From Dermanyssus gallinae (taxonomy: Eukaryota; Arthropoda; Arachnida; Mesostigmata; Dermanyssidae), in the NCBI GenBank assembly GCA_003439945.1, contig QVRM01002086.1, forward strand, positions 33,501 to 97,500: DNA of 64,000 nt. The letters run 5' to 3'. How positions within the stretch are numbered: position 1 is the stretch's first letter; every line of letters begins with the position of its first letter. Shown here in pieces: positions 52,837-63,966 of the stretch. The notes beneath the pieces are model-generated. The model ran no database searches, was not told the DNA's origin, and saw only the letters and a program-made list of their open reading frames with translations. Position numbers and translations under genes: made by a program.

Positions 52837-54774
52837 TTATAATTCACTGTTACAACTAAGCAGGTATTTCACACGTTCCTGCAGTGATTGTGCGTCGATT
52901 GACGCGCATCGGGTCAAGTGGTAGCGGTTGATGTTACATTCTCCACAAAATTTGCACACACATTCGTCAATTTCATAACACGCTCCTTTTAGACATATAT
53001 AATGGTGATAACCATGCCAGGTTATCCTACACAACAGTGTCCGATTTGTTTGTAGAGCCTTTTTCCACTTATCTGTGGAAAACGCTGGTCCCTCTGTATA
53101 GTTCTGTATTACAAAATTAATATTTTCTTTTCTAAACACTAGGTATTGGCCCAAGGCATCTGCACTGAATGGTATTCCGTCAGATATGAGGTCCTCCGTA
53201 AAGGTTCTCTCTCGACACAGTTCTAACGCTAGTGTTGCCGATGCATTCCTAGGTAGTCCAAGTGCACGTTGTATAAAGCAGTTCTTAACTCGGTCGATGT
53301 TTTTGAGGCCTGTCAGCTTAAGGTGAGGCGCAATCACTTGTAAGCTATATCGAACTATTGGTGCAATTTTTATTCTAAAAAGGTTGACGGCGATTTTTAG
53401 ATCAGTGTCACGAAGTTCTCCAATAAGCATCGTAGCTGCCGTTGCTTTGGCCCGTTTTTCTTCTATGTGCCTTCCAAACGAGAGTCTTGAAGTTAGCGTC
53501 ACTCCCAAGTATGGGAAGTAACTTACTAACTCTACAGGGGAGCCGTTTATCTTTATACGGCGATCTGCGGTAGCATATGCCCCTCCGCGACTGAAACGTA
53601 GGACCTTTGTCTTGTTTATATTTATTGTCAGTCTATTCTCACTGCACCACTTTGCCGATTCGCTGAGGTAAAACTGTAAGTGGTCTCGGGATTTTGCGAG
53701 AACGACCAGGTCGTCAGCATAGAATGCATGTGGTGCTTTTACTTTTCGTAGAATTTCCGTCAGACCTGCCACGTATAGGATGAATAGGAACGGACTTATA
53801 GAGTCTCCCTGAGCGACACCGGTTCTCTGTATGATTGGGTTCCTGACGTAATGGTCGCCATTTTTAATAAAGATGTGGTTATAAGCTAACATGTCATGTA
53901 AGAGGTTGTACATCGGGCCCGTAATTGAGTATCTGCTGTGAATGACTTGCAAAAGGCGATCCCTGGGTACGCAGTCGAAGCTGGTTTTAAAGTCAACAAA
54001 TGCTGCGTAAGTCATTTCCCCTTGAGCCATACGTTCTTCTACATGGTCCAGTACAAACTTCAAAGCGTCTGCAGTTGAGCGTTTTCGAAGAAATCCGTGT
54101 TGTTCTGTTGGGAGTTCATCGATTGTGCGCTCATAGAGCCTCGAGGCGGTGAGCGAAGTGAGCACTTTAAATATCACGCTTGTTAAGGAGATGCCTCGGT
54201 ATGATTTTGGGTCTGTAGCATCTCCTTTGCCCTTAAATATAGGTTGCAGGTAGCTTTTTCTCCACTCATCTGGTATTTTACCCTCGCGTAGGCACATATT
54301 GTATAGTTTTGTTAATGGGGAGCATAACATACTTATGTTGCGCTTTAAGTGCTCGTACACGATTTGGTCTGGCCCCGCTGACCTGTTGTTTTGCTTTGAT
54401 GTAACTGCTAGTCTTACTTCGGCTTCCGTAAAAGGGATGAACTCAGATGCGGGGTCTCTTATTGGGAGAGTCGTCTCACCGCTGAGAAGATTTGTGAAAT
54501 GTGTCGTCCATTCGATGTCGTTAATTAGTGGATTACCTGTGGCCGGACGTGTCGGGAGGAGAAGCCACGGCCTGTATACGCTGTCTTGTATGAGACGCAT
54601 TCTCTGTTTTTCTTCGTATCGAAGCCTCTTTGCTTTCTTAATGGCCTTAAATACTCGTTTTAGGTGAGCTAACACTTGTAAACCTAATTGGCTCATGTCA
54701 TTATGTGTACATATAATATGTTTCATGTACTTGCATTCTTCATCAAACCAAGGTTTGTGTAACCGCGGTTTCAT
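52837..54774 (-). CDS. Reverse transcriptase ORF of the APE-type element (645 aa)
   Basis: The frame begins KPRLHKPWFDEECKYMK, the linker usually found between endonuclease and RT in a single ORF2. RT motifs follow in order: NRSAGPDQIVYEHLK (130-144), SYRGISLTSVIFKVLTS (191-207), QHGFLRKRSTADA (225-237), YAAFVDFKTSFDCVPRDRL (256-274, catalytic D261), GVAQGDSISPFLF (319-331), FYADDLVVLAKS (351-362, catalytic D354 and D355), KTKVLRFSRGG (388-398), and YLGVTLT...HIEE. The C-terminal zinc knuckle is CVCKFCGECNINRYHLTRC. The catalytic residues are all present. In this family RT and endonuclease are normally one polypeptide. Here the frame starts at an ATG that overlaps the upstream stop, so expression would need reinitiation or frameshifting, or else this is a frameshift mutation. 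Clade assignment is left open. Confidence 0.9.
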   Translation of the reverse strand: MKPRLHKPWFDEECKYMKHIICTHNDMSQLGLQVLAHLKRVFKAIKKAKRLRYEEKQRMRLIQDSVYRPWLLLPTRPATGNPLINDIEWTTHFTNLLSGETTLPIRDPASEFIPFTEAEVRLAVTSKQNNRSAGPDQIVYEHLKRNISMLCSPLTKLYNMCLREGKIPDEWRKSYLQPIFKGKGDATDPKSYRGISLTSVIFKVLTSLTASRLYERTIDELPTEQHGFLRKRSTADALKFVLDHVEERMAQGEMTYAAFVDFKTSFDCVPRDRLLQVIHSRYSITGPMYNLLHDMLAYNHIFIKNGDHYVRNPIIQRTGVAQGDSISPFLFILYVAGLTEILRKVKAPHAFYADDLVVLAKSRDHLQFYLSESAKWCSENRLTININKTKVLRFSRGGAYATADRRIKINGSPVELVSYFPYLGVTLTSRLSFGRHIEEKRAKATAATMLIGELRDTDLKIAVNLFRIKIAPIVRYSLQVIAPHLKLTGLKNIDRVKNCFIQRALGLPRNASATLALELCRERTFTEDLISDGIPFSADALGQYLVFRKENINFVIQNYTEGPAFSTDKWKKALQTNRTLLCRITWHGYHHYICLKGACYEIDECVCKFCGECNINRYHLTRCASIDAQSLQERVKYLLSCNSEL

Positions 54775-55679
54775 TTCCTTTCTGGGCCTGGCTGCTTAGA
54801 AATTGCCCATCTAAGATTATATTCAGCGTTGTTGATATCACCTGTATATTGTAGCGATTTAAGGGCCTGTTCTAGTGCGTTTGTGTTCAGTATTCGAGTA
54901 AGCTGTTTTTGATCTTTAATTGTATTGTGAGGTTCGGGGCGTAATAGGTCGAATGTCACTTTGCAGTGCTTACGATGTGCTGAGGCAATGGACATAAAAT
55001 TGCGTATTATTGTTCCTGGCTGGCGGCTTGTAGACAGTACAACATCTACTATGCTGTGGCCGTTCCAGCAAATGTAAGTTGGGTCTGTAAGGGTATTCTC
55101 TATGTTCAATCCAATTTCATTTATACCTACTATAAACCCCGTTTGGCGCACGTCATCTCTTAACAAGTTGACGTTTAGGTCTCCTGCTATTATAACGTTT
55201 TTACGCGAGTCTTTGCAATAACTTAGACAATCACCAATATATTGTATTATCTCGACAGTCTTCTTGTCGGGTGGGCTATATATACACACTAAATAATAGT
55301 CACAAAGTTCTACAATGACCTGGCGGGCGGTGCATTTAACTTGGCGAGCCCACTCTGATGTCCGAACTGCTATTGTCACACCCCATTTTGGTCGTCCATA
55401 TCCCTGTGATTTCAGCGCTAGCCCGTGGAACGCCTTATGATTTGGAAATGTTATGCGTGTCATGTCGGTTAAAAAAGTCTCTGTTAAAAACATAATATCT
55501 GGCTCACTAAATTCGTTTTCACCTGACGTCTCGTACAGTGATGCCAACGACTCTACGTTCCATAAGAGGCATCTCGACCGACCTCTTTGTCTTGGCGAGT
55601 TATTTAATTGGATAGTGAAAATACACTGAATTGACGTTTGCTTTTTCAATATGGAATCGTCAAACACATTTTGGACCAC
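54771..55679 (-). CDS. Apurinic-like endonuclease ORF of the APE-type element (302 aa)
   Basis: The APE nuclease motifs appear in order: LLWNVESL (N41), FLTETFL (E67), YYLVCIYSPP (128-137), IIAGDLNVN (D167, N169), HSIVDVVLS (D212) and ASAHRKHCKV (H235). The Asn, Glu, Asp, Asn, Asp and His positions correspond to those used to cut target DNA before target-primed reverse transcription. The final SDH-type motif reads SAH, a conservative weak point. The domain is complete at about 245 residues and continues into a linker that stops at 54771 (TGA), four bases into the next ORF. About 35 residues precede the first motif. Upstream there is only a short gap and then (TA)n. Confidence 0.88.
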   Translation of the reverse strand: MVQNVFDDSILKKQTSIQCIFTIQLNNSPRQRGRSRCLLWNVESLASLYETSGENEFSEPDIMFLTETFLTDMTRITFPNHKAFHGLALKSQGYGRPKWGVTIAVRTSEWARQVKCTARQVIVELCDYYLVCIYSPPDKKTVEIIQYIGDCLSYCKDSRKNVIIAGDLNVNLLRDDVRQTGFIVGINEIGLNIENTLTDPTYICWNGHSIVDVVLSTSRQPGTIIRNFMSIASAHRKHCKVTFDLLRPEPHNTIKDQKQLTRILNTNALEQALKSLQYTGDINNAEYNLRWAISKQPGPERK

Positions 55680-55697
55680 AATCCTGTAAATGACGGC

Positions 55698-55700
<3 letters not shown>

Positions 55701-55728
<28 letters not shown>

Positions 55729-57065
55729 TTGAAGTCCTTGAGCAGCGTACAGTATAGAGAAAAATTCTACTAAATTACCTCAGCATACTTTACACTTCTC
55801 TTTCGATAAATGTTAAGATTTCGCACTCGCCTTGAAGAAACGTTCTGCTACAATTAAAACGACACCCCACTGATAGCTTAATTACGCCTCCCTGAGTCCC
55901 TTCTAATTTCCTATATAAACCCAAGCTGTACTAGAACAGCGTTTTCAAATTTCAGCCCTATATATAGACTATATAAATAGTCTATATGCTTATTGTCGTC
56001 ATACTAACAATACCTATTTGAGACGCTTGGCTATAGTTTCTCGTAGAGTAAAATTACATAGTCACTATTAGATTGTTATATTTTTTATTCATACGTTTAT
56101 AGTTAAAGTATACGTATATTTTGCTTATATTCTGGTTAGATCGGGCCCGTGTCGCTGTTTTAGCAGACATTATCTACCCCTTGTTAAGCAGGCTAGCATT
56201 GACACAGTCTAGGTCCGGCGTCTGATACGGCTGTGGCTCGGCATCGAGCTTAGAATCCGTCGCACGTTCGAAGCTGGTCCTATTTCTATACCTTTGATAA
56301 TACGCGATGTCGTCATTTTTTGCTTCCTCTTTCTTACATTCAATGTAAAACTGACTACCTCTGATACGTCGTCCCATTCTTCTTGTGATCATACGTTTAT
56401 TTCTGCTGTTCCTAACCGGTATCAGTTGAGTTTATGCCTTTTGTTTCTACCACCACCGTTCACATCTGACGCACAAAGAAGGACGGCCACAAATAATCTA
56501 GCCCTTTCAAACAAGACATGGTCTTTGAAAACCAGTCAGCCAGCCAGCCCAGATATAGGGACGCCACAGAACCTGACGACACTACGTGGGTAGGCTGGTT
56601 CGGCACGTGCCTCGGATCGCTCGCCTTGCACAGCCTGCCATAGAAGTGTGCGGGTTTCGTGCGGTTTCTGCGCCGACTCAAACGCCGTCTCATCGATGAA
56701 ACTACGCGACACGACAGACCAGCCGGACGACGCGTATCCTGGTAAGATACGTTGGCAGTTCGAACGTAGTCTTCCAGCACGTAGCATTTCAGTTGCTCCA
56801 ACAAACCAGAGCCGGTGCACGTCAATGGCCACTCAGACAGAAGCGAAAGCGTTCGCTGTAGGAGACGTAGGACACAGCGATCTCAACAACAGCCATCAAA
56901 CGCCACCCGTGTTGTACCCGGCAAAAACATTAGTTACAATAACAACAACAACAACAATTGCATTTAGAACGTAACACTATTAGCTTACGTTGTTTTGTGT
57001 ATTGGAACAGAGTGTATACAGAAGCTATACATGCTCTAAATTCCTGAACTTTTTCAACTATATAT
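55701..57065. other. Unassigned DNA after a (TA)n tract
   Basis: (TA)n lies at about 55707-55730. A short palindrome, TATATAGACTATATA with a repeat of TAGTCTATA, is near 55960-55990. A GC-rich patch at 56450-56900 is open on both strands for about 100-120 codons without a known domain. A (CAA)n tract lies at about 56938-56958. Confidence 0.35.
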
Positions 57066-57224
57066 ATTTTTTTTTTATGGGACTGTCTTCTCCGGACGGC
57101 AAATTTATTTAAGTTCAATAACTCTTCATTGAGCTTGAAATTTCCCTTATTACATAAATTCAAACAACTATAACTATTCAGGTAATTTTGAAGAAAAGGC
57201 CATCGCCCGTGTATATATCTATAT

Positions 57225-57282
<58 letters not shown>
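57066..57282 (-). repeat. Dispersed 145-bp repeat, copy 2, with (TA)n
   Basis: Bases 57066-57212 are the second copy of the repeat at 4352-4496, in the same orientation, with a T11 run at the left edge (poly(A) in sense) and (TA)n at 57211-57282 on the 5' side. The sense frame reads CLNLCNKGNFKLN and FAVRRRQSHKK; copy 1 has CLNLCNYGIFKLN and IAVRKRQSHKK. This suggests a formerly coding 3' end. Confidence 0.7.
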
Positions 57283-57284
<2 letters not shown>

Positions 57285-58892
57285 CTTAGCGCTAAAAACA
57301 AACAGAAAAAAAAGTCTTTCACTCATAAAGTTAAGTGAAAAGCAGTGTGCTCAGCAGCAACAATAGAGCACTTGGCAGAGAAATGTGACTGTTCTGGACC
57401 AGGCCCGAAAGAACCCGACTTAACACGAGCAGACTATTTGATGTTCCTAAAATTCAAGTCCGAACCAAATTGTTGTGTTTTTGTGCCGATTCCAGATATT
57501 TCAAGGGCGTGACGCGCGTGCTAGAGTCGACGCCAGTTACGAAACTTCTACAGCGTCATTCACAGATTGCCAGACCACGGCGAGTCGTCGCAAACGGTGT
57601 GTTTGCGCACGGGAAGAATGGATGTAGAAAGTCAGTTTATGATTTATTTGTGAAATAATACTACATAAAGTTTGAGAGAGTGCGAAGGAGAAGGAGAAAG
57701 AGAGATCTTACCGTGTCATAATACTAACACTTAAACATATTAAAATTAAAGCAATAAACGATCGTCCCGTTTCGCAATGCTAAAAAGTGCTTATTTTTTA
57801 AACCGTCCAGATCAACTTTTTTTCTGAACATAAATAGGTGCACGCTGCCAGCTTAGTGTCCCCACATTTATTTCCCAGTTTGCTTGAGCGATTCACATGC
57901 CGCACTGCAATTAGCTGTCTATGAAGCAGTCCGGTGGTGTACCGAAAATGGCATGCTACTTTGTCAGCCAATTGTTTTATACTTAATCATGTCAGAAAAT
58001 TAATAACACCGTTTTATCGCTCTCGACTTTTAACGACACGTGACCTTAGAATTTATGTAATCATGGACCTTAACTTTGCTTGTCACTATCTTGGATATTT
58101 AACACCGTTTGCCGTTTCAAACAAAGCCTGCTATATATATATATATATATATATATATCCAGCTCCACACATTCTGGACAATATTGATATACATGATATA
58201 GATATGGGCCTTTTCGTCACCCATGAGACGCCAGCCTAAGCCTATCGTTTCAACAAAGAAAAAAACTTCTGGTAGGAGGTCTGCCTTTGTTTCTGTCGAG
58301 CCGTGAAATGAGCCCAAACGTCGTTATTCTGCTTAATTCACTCGTTAGGACATGCATCTTGCTAGTGGCATTATAATTTTCTGCGGTGTAGCTGTGCCAA
58401 ATGTGGAAATTTCGTGGTTCAAACTAATCCGAGACCCCAACTCGTGTGTCGACTGTGATCTTTACACGATTGCTTATAATAAATGCGTGAAATGTGGTAA
58501 AAATTGGTGGTCCTATATTTTCCAGAGACTGTATATATATTTAATTTTATGAATCACTTGTTCTCTAAAAATTCATAAACTGCTTACCGGACTGAAAGCC
58601 CTACATAACTAACAATTATTAACGTAATTTCACGAATATTTATGAAATGTCTGCGTTTAAGACGTTTACTTAAGATCATCGCTGATGCCTTGCCATTCGG
58701 TGACTCTATGTTTAAACGGCGTAACAAAATATCATAACTGTTACTTGATTTAGAAAATTGCTGGGGCTCTTTTTTCACATCAGGTCAAACAACTTAAGTC
58801 ATTGTCCCATGCGTCCGAGGGCTGTGGAGCGCACTGTAGAACGCATATATTTTTTTAGATTTCCCGTAAGGCAATTGCCTGTGTACGGATTT
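57283..58892. other. Unassigned DNA
   Basis: (TA)n lies at about 58131-58158. Several reading frames of 60-100 codons show no family resemblance. Confidence 0.4.
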
Positions 58893-59046
58893 TTCATGTC
58901 ATGGCTAAGTTTACTCCACTCCGGCATTTACCTTGTCTAAATTGGAAACCATGCACACCAATTGAAGAGTGCCCGGTCTGGGTCTCGAACCCAGTCCTCC
59001 CGAATGCAAGGCAAAGGCTTTGCCACTAAGCCACCTTGCTCGGTAA
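58893..59046 (-). mobile_element. tRNA-derived SINE, copy 2
   Basis: On the minus strand the head begins GAGCAAGGTGGCTTAGTGGC, with an A box at 59022-59032 and a B box (GGGTTCGAGACC) at 58981-58992. The body follows (CATGGTTTCC, TAGCCATGACATG) and ends in an A-rich stretch near 58893. It aligns throughout with the copy at 35287-35452. Copy 2 has the better preserved tRNA head. The opposite orientation and separate location fit retroposition. Confidence 0.85.
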
Positions 59047-59180
59047 ATATCAGAAACCTGCTTGCATAGCCAGTTGGGCTCATGCATTTTTCGATATTTG
59101 ATAGTTAAGAGGGTGTCTACTATGTACTTCTGCACAGATGGCAATACCCTGTCTCAATTTTTATCTATACTACGTATGCT

Positions 59181-59253
<73 letters not shown>
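59047..59253. repeat. Unassigned DNA and long (TA)n
   Basis: (TA)n occupies about 59183-59253, one of the longest pure TA tracts in the window. The sequence between the SINE and the tract has no recognised content. Confidence 0.85.
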
Positions 59254-59255
<2 letters not shown>

Positions 59256-61199
59256 TATTATCTTGAACCGGACAATTGACTGACTCGTGTAACAAAAGCC
59301 ACTGTACCCGTAAGATATGTACGCCATTCTATCTAAGACGGTTTGAGTTGTTCTATTCTCGCGTTATGGAGCCGAGCAACGACCACATAATACCCATTAG
59401 AACGTCCCGTCAGCAGCATCTAGCAATCTGGCGTCAGCTAGCCGAGCCAATCAAGTCCTGAAGCTGGACAGGGTTGAGGTTGAGCCACCACCGCCGTAAT
59501 GCAGTGACGGCCCCTAGCCATACGAAAGCGGGCTTACTGCGTGAACGTGTTCCCTTTACCCGGAGCGGAATGAACCTGAATGGAACAGTGAACGAATCAG
59601 AGGCTTCAGCGGCGCTGGCCTCCTTCGCTGTTTTTGTTGCTGTTTCGATTTCCGTTGTTGTTGTTGCCTAGTTTTGTTTTTTTATTGTTACTGGCGTTAC
59701 TCTTCCTGTAAGTGAAAGCTAGTGATCTTGATGATGTTGATGTTGCTTCTGTTGTTGTTGCTTCTGTTGTTGTAGCTGTTGTTGTTGTTGCTGTTGTTGT
59801 TGTAGCTGTTGTTGTTGTTGTTGTTGCTGTTGTTGTTGTAGCTGTTGTTGTTGTTGCTGTTGTTGTTGTAGCTATTGTTGTTGTTGTTGTTGTTGTTCAT
59901 ACTGAGCGCCGTTTCATTGGTCGACATCAGGTGTTCGACAGGCGTTCCCTATCTTCCAAAAATTCTTCGCCAGCTCCTCTGTACTCCCTCGTTTATCGGC
60001 CACCGTCGTCGCATGCTATATCCGTCGAGTCCTATTTGCATAGTACAGCAAAAAGTACCAATGCTACTATGACTACTACTACTACTATTAGTGCGGGAGA
60101 CTGCTGACAGTACTACTACTACTGACAAATAGATGAATCGCCGGCACTGCGAATAGAGCGTCAATTTGATTTATGATTGCTAACAGCGCGTCTCTGGCGC
60201 GTCGAGGTCGAGAAGCTGAAGCTAGCTTCGACGTCGCCTGTCGTTCAACAAGCAGCTTGCTTTACGTTGGCCATGTGCTTGTTGCTGTTTCAGTTGTAGT
60301 GGCTGTTGTTGCTGTTGCTGTTGTTGTTTTGGCGCTGATGTTGATCGTTTGTCAAAATTGCAGCTGCTGATGCTTTTGTTGCTGTTTCGATTGCCGTTGT
60401 TGCCTAGTTTTTTTTTGTTGTTGTTATTGTTGCTGTTGTTACTAGTGTTACTTCTCCTGTAAGTGAAAGCTAGTGATCTTGATGATGCTGATGATGCCCC
60501 TGCTGTTGTTGTCGCTGTTGTTGTTGACGCTGTTGTTGTTATTGTTGTTCGTAGACTTGCATGTGGTATTTGCTAATTGACAAGTTATGTATTATATTTA
60601 GTGTCGTTTCTAACGGTGCAGAAGATTGATCCTACTGCTACGTTGTCTGTCAAATCAAAAAAGATGTCCAAAAATTGACTAGCACATTACATACTATATT
60701 GCTAGCTCACCCTAGCTAAACACAGATGCACATACATTGCCAAGTAACACTTAGTCTCGATATCGCTCCTGTGGAATTCGATCATAAAGGTCTTCATTTT
60801 AACGATTTAGTACCCCCGCCATTAGAGACCGAAGATCGACTCGTCTACACGAAAATATATTTTAGGCTGGTTTCATCTCGTTTGTATTTGCAACAATGTA
60901 AATGGCATGTATAATACATTTGCTATAATATTTCTATAAATATGTCTACACCTTATTACGACCTGAACTGTCGCTCACGGAACAACCCCCCTTGCGCATT
61001 ACTTGAGTAAGCTATACAGCGGCCTTCATCAGCCATTCCTACTGAACGGCACATAACTAGTCTGTAAAGAGGTATACAGTGCTCATTGAATCCACATCTT
61101 GGCTTTAAAAATGTCGTCCCGCTGTTCGCTAAGTCACCAAACAAACTAGAGGTCCAACTAGAGGTTTAGGTGTCTGATTTTAAACCACCCACACATGAA
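59254..61199. other. GTT-rich unassigned region
   Basis: Imperfect (GTT/GCT)n tracts lie at about 59650-59898 and 60290-60550 and give Val-rich plus-strand frames and Asn/Ser-rich minus-strand frames. An 18-base block, AAGTGAAAGCTAGTGATC, followed by TTGATGATG occurs at about 59711 and again at about 60462, so the whole GTT-rich segment seems partly duplicated. No gene is recognised. Confidence 0.5.
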
Positions 61200-63805
61200 A
61201 CAAAATTATTTGTACGGTCTAATATATTGTAAAAAAAAACACTAAAATCATTACATTATTGAAATGCGTAGTTCAGATGCTTTATAGCTGCGACTAATGT
61301 ACAATAATATTGCCATCATCGCTGGTTTTTAATGGATCGAAATATCAGTGCTTTAGTTCAGGCTTAGCGGGCCTCCAACACTGCTCTGACATCCGATTTA
61401 GCGGTCTAAGGAGCCATCTTTTTTTACTACTAAAGCCGCCGCCCAGTGAGCACGTAAGCAACTCGTTTACCTGGTACACGGCAAAATTGATTCGCCAAAA
61501 TAGCATATTTGCTACGTCATAATTACTATTTTGGCAATATGTGCGTATTACATTGTTGACGTTGTTGGTTGTGTAGTAGAAGTAGTAGTAGTTATAGTGG
61601 TTGCACCAGGCTGGACAGTGGAAGAAATAATGAGAAGGAAAAACGAACTACAAAGACAGCGAGTTGAAAGGCTGACCCGACGAAGAGATGGAATGGCGGC
61701 TGGAAACCAGGAAACCAACTTTAGAAGGAAATAATTATAAACGAAGCGCATAGAAGAAACAAATTTTTCCGCAAAGTAAAACAAAAGTAGTTCCGGTGAC
61801 ATGAATGGTTGTAACATATATTTCCAAAAAAGTAGTAGTTGTTGTTGTTGTCCTTCATCTGGGGTGTCATTTTAATGTCGTCGTTCTTATCGGTCCTGTG
61901 AATTTACAATTCAGCATCGTCCATCATCATCATTCAAATCATTTGTCATTGTCCTTTCAATGTCGTTCGCTCGTGTTGCCTATATTGTCGCCATAAATGC
62001 CGGCGTTTCTATCGCTAGCATTACTAGTCCCTCCTTGAAGGCCGTATCCGGCGTCGTCCTTGTTCTTGTTTGTTGCTGGCCCGCGGTTGTCGCTGTTTTT
62101 GTTGTTGTTGTTTCTATTTTGTGTTTAGTAATGATCATCCTTTTTTTGTTGTTGTTTCGCTTATAATTGCTATGATGGAGATCACTATTGTTGTGCTCGT
62201 TCTTGTCGCTCTCCTTTGCTATGACAGATTGTATTTTTCTGTTTTTGTTTTTATGAATGGTATGATTGCTTATACAATTGTTAGTATCAGCGGTGTTGCC
62301 GATGCATACTGCATGCAGCAACATCTGCTGCCAAATGTTGCCTAGAATCTTGTGATGTTGATGCCATTGTCGCGTTACCGTGTACCACCACCACCACCAG
62401 CCCGCTTGCACTTGGCCGTGGTCTTGACATGCGTGATGTTAGCGGCTAATGGCGTGCTGTTGGCCTTTTCGTTGTTGTTGTCCTGCTTGATATTACTTAC
62501 TTACTTACTTATTTTGCCGTGTTTCTATTCTACGGACACGACCCCAATGATGATTGTTCATGTTTACAGTAGTGACGATTGCCGTCTTAGTAACGTTGAC
62601 GATGATGATGATGATGATCATCATAGTCGTGGTCTAACCAGTCTCACAGCAGAACTACACCGATGCAGTTGCAGCAGCAGCAGCACTAAAAGTAGTAAAC
62701 TAGTAAAAATATTAACGACGCCTGCGTCTTTGGTGCTCGTCTAGTGACTCTGCCCCCTCGCGACGCCTTGGGTTCGACATACTTCCACGTTCGCGAGGGT
62801 GTGGGGGGGGGGGGTCGTTTATCATCCAGAAGGCACACACTTGTTTGAACACACGTACAATAGTAATAATAACAATAATAACAATATCTAGAAAGACGCC
62901 AGCAGTGAGTCTCCGGAGTAAACGTTCTAGCGTTCTTCATTGCACACACCGAACGAACGATAGGGAGGGGATGGGATATGATGCGATGCGTTGCGGCACG
63001 CTGCGATAGACGGCATATTGTACGGACGCTCTCCTTGGGGGGGCTACTCAAGCCCAAGGCATCGCGTTATCGAGCGGTTTCTTCGTTGGCGAGTCCCCGT
63101 CGCCGGGCTGTGGTGTGTCGTGGCGCAGCGCGTCGCTAGTGTCAGAAAAACGCATTTCGTCGTCGTCGTCTGATGATGACGACGATGACGACGACGACAA
63201 AGACTCTATGAATGCTAGCAAAAGTTCCTTGCCAAAGTAAGAGGGGACATGGGAGCATGGGGTCGTCCAAGCAAAATATCACCACACCACCACCGCTGCT
63301 GCTGTCTTGGTGGCGGGCGTCGCCTCGTTCACGCAAGTCGGTCGCATATGACAAATGGTTCGGCGATCGAATAACGACCGCTCGGCGTCGTTGGAAATTA
63401 GCAGATCCATCTGCTTGCTAGCTAGCCGAGACAGGGAGCATGTCGTGTAGTAGGCGACGCATCAAGGCGAAACACTCACACAGACACATTCACAAAAGAC
63501 GTTTCGCACTTTGACATCGTATTCGCCTCCGTCGTTCGTTCGTTCGTTCGTTCAAGTTGCAATATTTACATAACGATGCGCCGATTCAAAAGTCGTAGTA
63601 GTAGTAGTAGTAGCAGTGGTAGTGGTAGTAGAAAAACGAATGGTCATGGAATATGCTGTCCACCTAACGAAAAGCTGTGGCACTCCCGATTTAAGAGGAA
63701 CAGTTGCTACTACGGTGGCTGTCAAACAGCTTGGCAAAAAAAGTTCAATACGTATAGCAAACAGCATGTGTGTACGTCTACCGTATTTGCCGTCAGATAT
63801 GTGTG

Positions 63806-63812
<7 letters not shown>
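61200..63812. other. Unassigned region with GTT tracts and GC-rich patches
   Basis: GTT-rich DNA lies at about 61830-61850 and 62090-62160, GAT/ATC repeats at about 62600-62625, a G-run at about 62803-62816, and a GTC/GAC inverted repeat at about 63158-63200. A plus-strand frame at 61531-61734 ends with a charged EEIMRRKNELQRQRVERLT stretch that could be an exon fragment, but nothing around it confirms this. Confidence 0.3.
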
Positions 63813-63849
<37 letters not shown>

Positions 63850-63966
63850 CTTTACAACCTAGGATGTTCTAAACGGAATGTATTAAGGTCTTGAGCAAGT
63901 AACGATATGCATCCCTTCAAAAGAATACTTTGAAGAGCTATTTACTGTACTGTTTTATCATGTAAG

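Larger units (their letters stand above)
52780..55700 (-). mobile_element. APE-type non-LTR retrotransposon, nearly full ORF2 in two overlapping frames
   Basis: In sense (minus) orientation, an apurinic-type endonuclease ORF (55679-54771) is followed with an ATGA overlap by an RT ORF (54774-52837). A short 3' UTR then ends near the TTCAATTCA motif at about 52784, shared with the copies at 3113 and 50354. No ORF1 is present: the 5' side meets (TA)n at 55707-55730. It is the best preserved member of this family here; the 3105-4341, 16.5 kb and 50.35 kb scraps belong with it or near it. Confidence 0.88.

Noticed and set aside
58963..59040. Possible functional tRNA gene on the minus strand
   Set aside because: Pol III boxes are present, but the non-tRNA body is shared with the copy at 35287, so it is a SINE.
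59697..60107. Val-rich and Asn-rich ORFs near 59.7-60.1 kb as membrane or prion-like proteins
   Set aside because: They are translations of imperfect (GTT)n/(CAA)n and have no supporting structure.
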